In this document: positions 21,020-22,773 of the stretch, piece after piece
Numbering within the stretch: position 1 is the first letter of the stretch
Layout: every line of letters starts with the position of its first letter
NCBI GenBank assembly: GCA_002493005.1
Contig: DKXL01000017.1
Location: forward strand, 1 to 22,773
DNA from: Ruminococcaceae bacterium UBA7127
GTDB lineage: Bacteria; Bacillota; Clostridia; Oscillospirales; Acutalibacteraceae
Direction: 5' to 3'
Length of the DNA stretch: 22,773 nt
The notes under the pieces: model-generated
What the model saw: only the letters and a program-made list of their open reading frames with translations
Database searches by the model: none
What the model was told of the DNA's origin: nothing
Translations under genes and position numbers: made by a program

Positions 21020-22006
21020 TTACTTCTTTTTCTTTTTTTGTTTTGAATTTGCACCGGATTTTGTCGGCAATTCATGCGGAACATATGCATATTCAACCTT
21101 TGCTTCCTGTTCAAACAACAGTGCAACGTGTCTTGCCTCCGAATTAGCAACCATGTGTGCCGGACTGAACATCTTGCCGAGAATTACAGACTGAACAAGA
21201 CTTATTAATGAAGAAATAATCCAGTAGAATGCAACTGCTGCAGGCACGATATATGCAATGTATGCAGAGAACAACGGAAGAACATAAATCATAATCTTCA
21301 TACAGCCCTGTTGCTGCATTTGATTTTTGTTTATTCTTGTCATAATAAGCTGTGAGCCAACATTTGATGCAAAACAGAGTATCGGGAACAAAATCATAGG
21401 ATGGAAAAATCCAAAATCCTTTGGTACAGAAAACAGATTTATTCCAAATGTATTAAATCCGTTGCTAAACATTGTTATAGTATCAATCTGTTCAGGATTA
21501 AAAATATTTCTGATTGCCTCTGTATTTGCTATGTCAGGAAAAATGTTAAGAAAACTAATTTGCTGGTAAGTCGGATTAACGTCCATAGCATATCCGGGAA
21601 TTGTATTTACATACGCAATAGCCTCGTTAACACTTGCACTGTCAAGATGCAGAGTATTTGTCAGAGGATATGCAACTGCATAAAATACGCCGAAAATTAC
21701 AAGCATTGGTATAAGTGTTGTAAGACAACCGCCTGAAGGCTTGACTCCCTCTTTTTCATAGAGTTTTGCCATTTCTTCCTGTGCAAGCTGTCTGTTGTTT
21801 TTATATTTTTCCTGAATTTCTTTTTGCTTTTTGGAAAGTCTTGACATATTCGCCATTGATTTTTGCTGTTTGAGTGAAAAAGGAAACATCAAAATTTTTA
21901 CAATCAATGTAAATACTATAATTGAAAGACCAAAATCTCTAAAAATGTAGAAAGCTCCCCACAATATATAACCGAGCAAGCTTCCCAGAAAACCAAAGAT
22001 TTGCAT
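21020..22006 (-). CDS. yidC: Membrane protein insertase YidC
   Basis: A 328-residue YidC/Oxa1-family insertase. The hydrophilic-groove charge normally supplied by arginine in the first core helix appears here as Lys37 (FTLIVKILMFPFSLKQQKS). Five core hydrophobic segments are visible, with a charged cytoplasmic coiled hairpin at about 48-90 (QQKSMANMSRLSKKQKEIQEKYKNN). The Lys-rich C-terminus (KQKKKKK) would contact ribosomes. I see no lipoprotein signal, unlike Bacillus SpoIIIJ. GAGGTAA precedes the ATG. It lies between yidD and khpB, as in other Firmicutes. Confidence 0.96.
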   Translation of the reverse strand: MQIFGFLGSLLGYILWGAFYIFRDFGLSIIVFTLIVKILMFPFSLKQQKSMANMSRLSKKQKEIQEKYKNNRQLAQEEMAKLYEKEGVKPSGGCLTTLIPMLVIFGVFYAVAYPLTNTLHLDSASVNEAIAYVNTIPGYAMDVNPTYQQISFLNIFPDIANTEAIRNIFNPEQIDTITMFSNGFNTFGINLFSVPKDFGFFHPMILFPILCFASNVGSQLIMTRINKNQMQQQGCMKIMIYVLPLFSAYIAYIVPAAVAFYWIISSLISLVQSVILGKMFSPAHMVANSEARHVALLFEQEAKVEYAYVPHELPTKSGANSKQKKKKK

Positions 22007-22028
22007 ATAGTTACCTCACTTTAAATTC

Positions 22029-22253
22029 TTACCGCTTTTTTTTCTGCGGAACAGGGTCAAACCCTCCCTTTGAAAACGGATTACAGCGCATAATTCGCCA
22101 AACGGTAAGAGCGGTGCCTTTCAGCGCACCAAACCTTTCAATAGCCTCCGCACCGTATTGAGAGCAAGTAGGTATATACTTGCAGTGGTTTGCAGTGTGC
22201 GGAGAAACAGCGGACTGATAAAATCTGATTAATGCCAGAAGAATTTTTTTCAT
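22029..22253 (-). CDS. yidD: Membrane protein insertion efficiency factor YidD
   Basis: A 74-residue amphipathic inner-membrane-associated protein that assists YidC-dependent insertion. The family core is complete: LIRFYQSAVSPH, CKYIPTCSQYGAEAIERFGALKG, with the conserved cysteine pair, then RIMRCNPFSKGGFDPVP. The ATG is 2 nt after the rnpA stop, with AGAGGGATAA formed from the end of rnpA, so the two are probably coupled. Confidence 0.95.
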   Translation of the reverse strand: MKKILLALIRFYQSAVSPHTANHCKYIPTCSQYGAEAIERFGALKGTALTVWRIMRCNPFSKGGFDPVPQKKKR

Positions 22254-22255
22254 AG

Positions 22256-22597
22256 TTATCCCTCTTTTAAGACCCCCGCCGCTTTAAGATGCTTTTTCAT
22301 AGCACAGCAGATTGTCTGCGACTTAGCATATGGTGTCTTTCCTCTGGCAACAAAAACAAAGTCGTAGCCACTTTTTATATTGGGATAAAGTTCATAATAA
22401 GCCGCCCTGATTACTCGTCTTGCTCTTGTTCGCTTAACTGCCTTTCCAACCTTTTTGCCGGTGGTTATTCCAAAACGCAGGTTATCGGATTTGTTCTTCA
22501 ATATGTAAGTTACCAAAACAGGACTCACAAAGGATTTTCCCCTTTTATACAGTCTTGAAAAATCCCTGTTGTCCTTCAAAGTGATATATTCACTCAT
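22256..22597 (-). CDS. rnpA: Ribonuclease P protein component
   Basis: The protein subunit of RNase P, which with the catalytic RNA cleaves the 5' leader of pre-tRNAs. The 113-residue product has the family length. It contains the start LKDNRDFSRLYKRGKSF and the central basic signature RFGITTGKKVGKAVKRTRARRVIRA (about 41-64), the RNR-type motif. It follows rpmH with a terminator-like hairpin between them and leads yidD-yidC-khpB. Confidence 0.95.
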   Translation of the reverse strand: MSEYITLKDNRDFSRLYKRGKSFVSPVLVTYILKNKSDNLRFGITTGKKVGKAVKRTRARRVIRAAYYELYPNIKSGYDFVFVARGKTPYAKSQTICCAMKKHLKAAGVLKEG

Positions 22598-22630
22598 TAA
22601 TTAACCACCCTGCAAACAATGGTTACTAAA

Positions 22631-22666
22631 AAAGAAAGACCACCGATTAAAAGTGGTCTTTTCTTT
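22631..22666 (-). terminator. Terminator-like hairpin between rpmH and rnpA
   Basis: On the minus strand GACCAC-ttttaatcg-GTGGTC is followed by TTTCTTTTTTAG, and the A-rich arm extends the stem with one bulge. The rpmH stop (22665-22667) lies at the base of the stem. It would terminate much rpmH transcription and let only part reach rnpA. Confidence 0.88.
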
Positions 22667-22773
22667 AGTAAGACAACCTTTTTCTACCTTTAGCTCTTCT
22701 TCTTGCTAAAACTTTCTTGCCGTTAGCTGTGGCCATTCTCTTTCTGAAGCCGTGCTCCTTCTTTCTGTGGAGC
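22665..22773 (-). CDS. rpmH: 50S ribosomal protein L34 (3' part; 5' end outside window)
   Basis: Too short for a simple ORF call but clear by translation on the minus strand. The last 35 codons read HRKKEHGFRKRMATANG, then KKVLARRRAKGRKRLSY and TAA. This is the highly conserved C-terminal three quarters of L34; about 9 N-terminal residues lie beyond the window. rpmH is normally next to dnaA and oriC, which places the origin just to the right. Confidence 0.97.
   Translation of the reverse strand, partial: LHRKKEHGFRKRMATANGKKVLARRRAKGRKRLSY

Noticed and set aside
1..22773. CRISPR arrays, insertion sequences, phage genes or defence systems
   Set aside because: I looked for regular repeat-spacer arrays, transposase or integrase motifs and defence-type genes and saw none; the window is largely conserved core chromosome.

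Overview
The window looks like the replication-origin-proximal chromosome of a low-to-moderate GC Firmicute, most likely a gut-type Clostridium relative (Oscillospiraceae/Ruminococcaceae is my guess). The right-hand gene order on the minus strand, rpmH-rnpA-yidD-yidC-khpB(jag)-mnmE-mnmG-rsmG-noc-parA-parB, is the conserved block beside oriC in Firmicutes. dnaA and oriC are not in the window; by synteny they should lie just beyond the right end. Almost every gene is on the minus strand, so transcription runs away from the presumed origin, co-directional with replication. Only a Usp-like gene and a lipoprotein gene are on the plus strand.

Left part (1-1100): rplM-rpsI with a strong promoter. 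The 3' end of rpsI and its downstream sequence are partly duplicated about 150 bp further on. 1295-1708 is a small Usp-like protein. 1900-4168 is a padR / HAAS-domain membrane protein / DUF4097 operon with a consensus promoter and a palindromic candidate operator. 4407-6060 is a plsC-dagK-like phospholipid operon. 6279-6600 is a tRNA-Met/Glu/Leu operon with a consensus promoter and a terminator. 6673-9261 holds a ROK glucokinase and guaB. 9325-11600 holds a lipoprotein gene converging on lgt, plus a small DUF4190-like membrane protein.

Right part (11664-22773): parA-parB-serS; a 430-bp intergenic region with a perfect parS site; noc; rsmG-mnmG-mnmE, with a second perfect parS inside mnmG; then khpB, yidC, yidD, rnpA and the 3' end of rpmH. 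This set covers chromosome segregation (ParA/ParB/parS, Noc), tRNA wobble modification (MnmE/MnmG), 16S methylation (RsmG), tRNA 5' processing (RnpA) and membrane protein insertion (YidC/YidD, with KhpB alongside).

The most unusual feature is a family of ~80-bp diverged repeats at 4231-4310, 6128-6204 and 19992-20070, with a possible fourth partial copy near 20097. All lie in the same orientation, each downstream of another unit's terminator and upstream of the next minus-strand gene. Read as minus-strand RNA, the copies keep the same two or three stems despite sequence change, and the G-U pairs I can see favour the minus strand. This suggests a structured RNA or structured small mobile element that I do not recognise. 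All family assignments are from reading the sequence; no database search was run.
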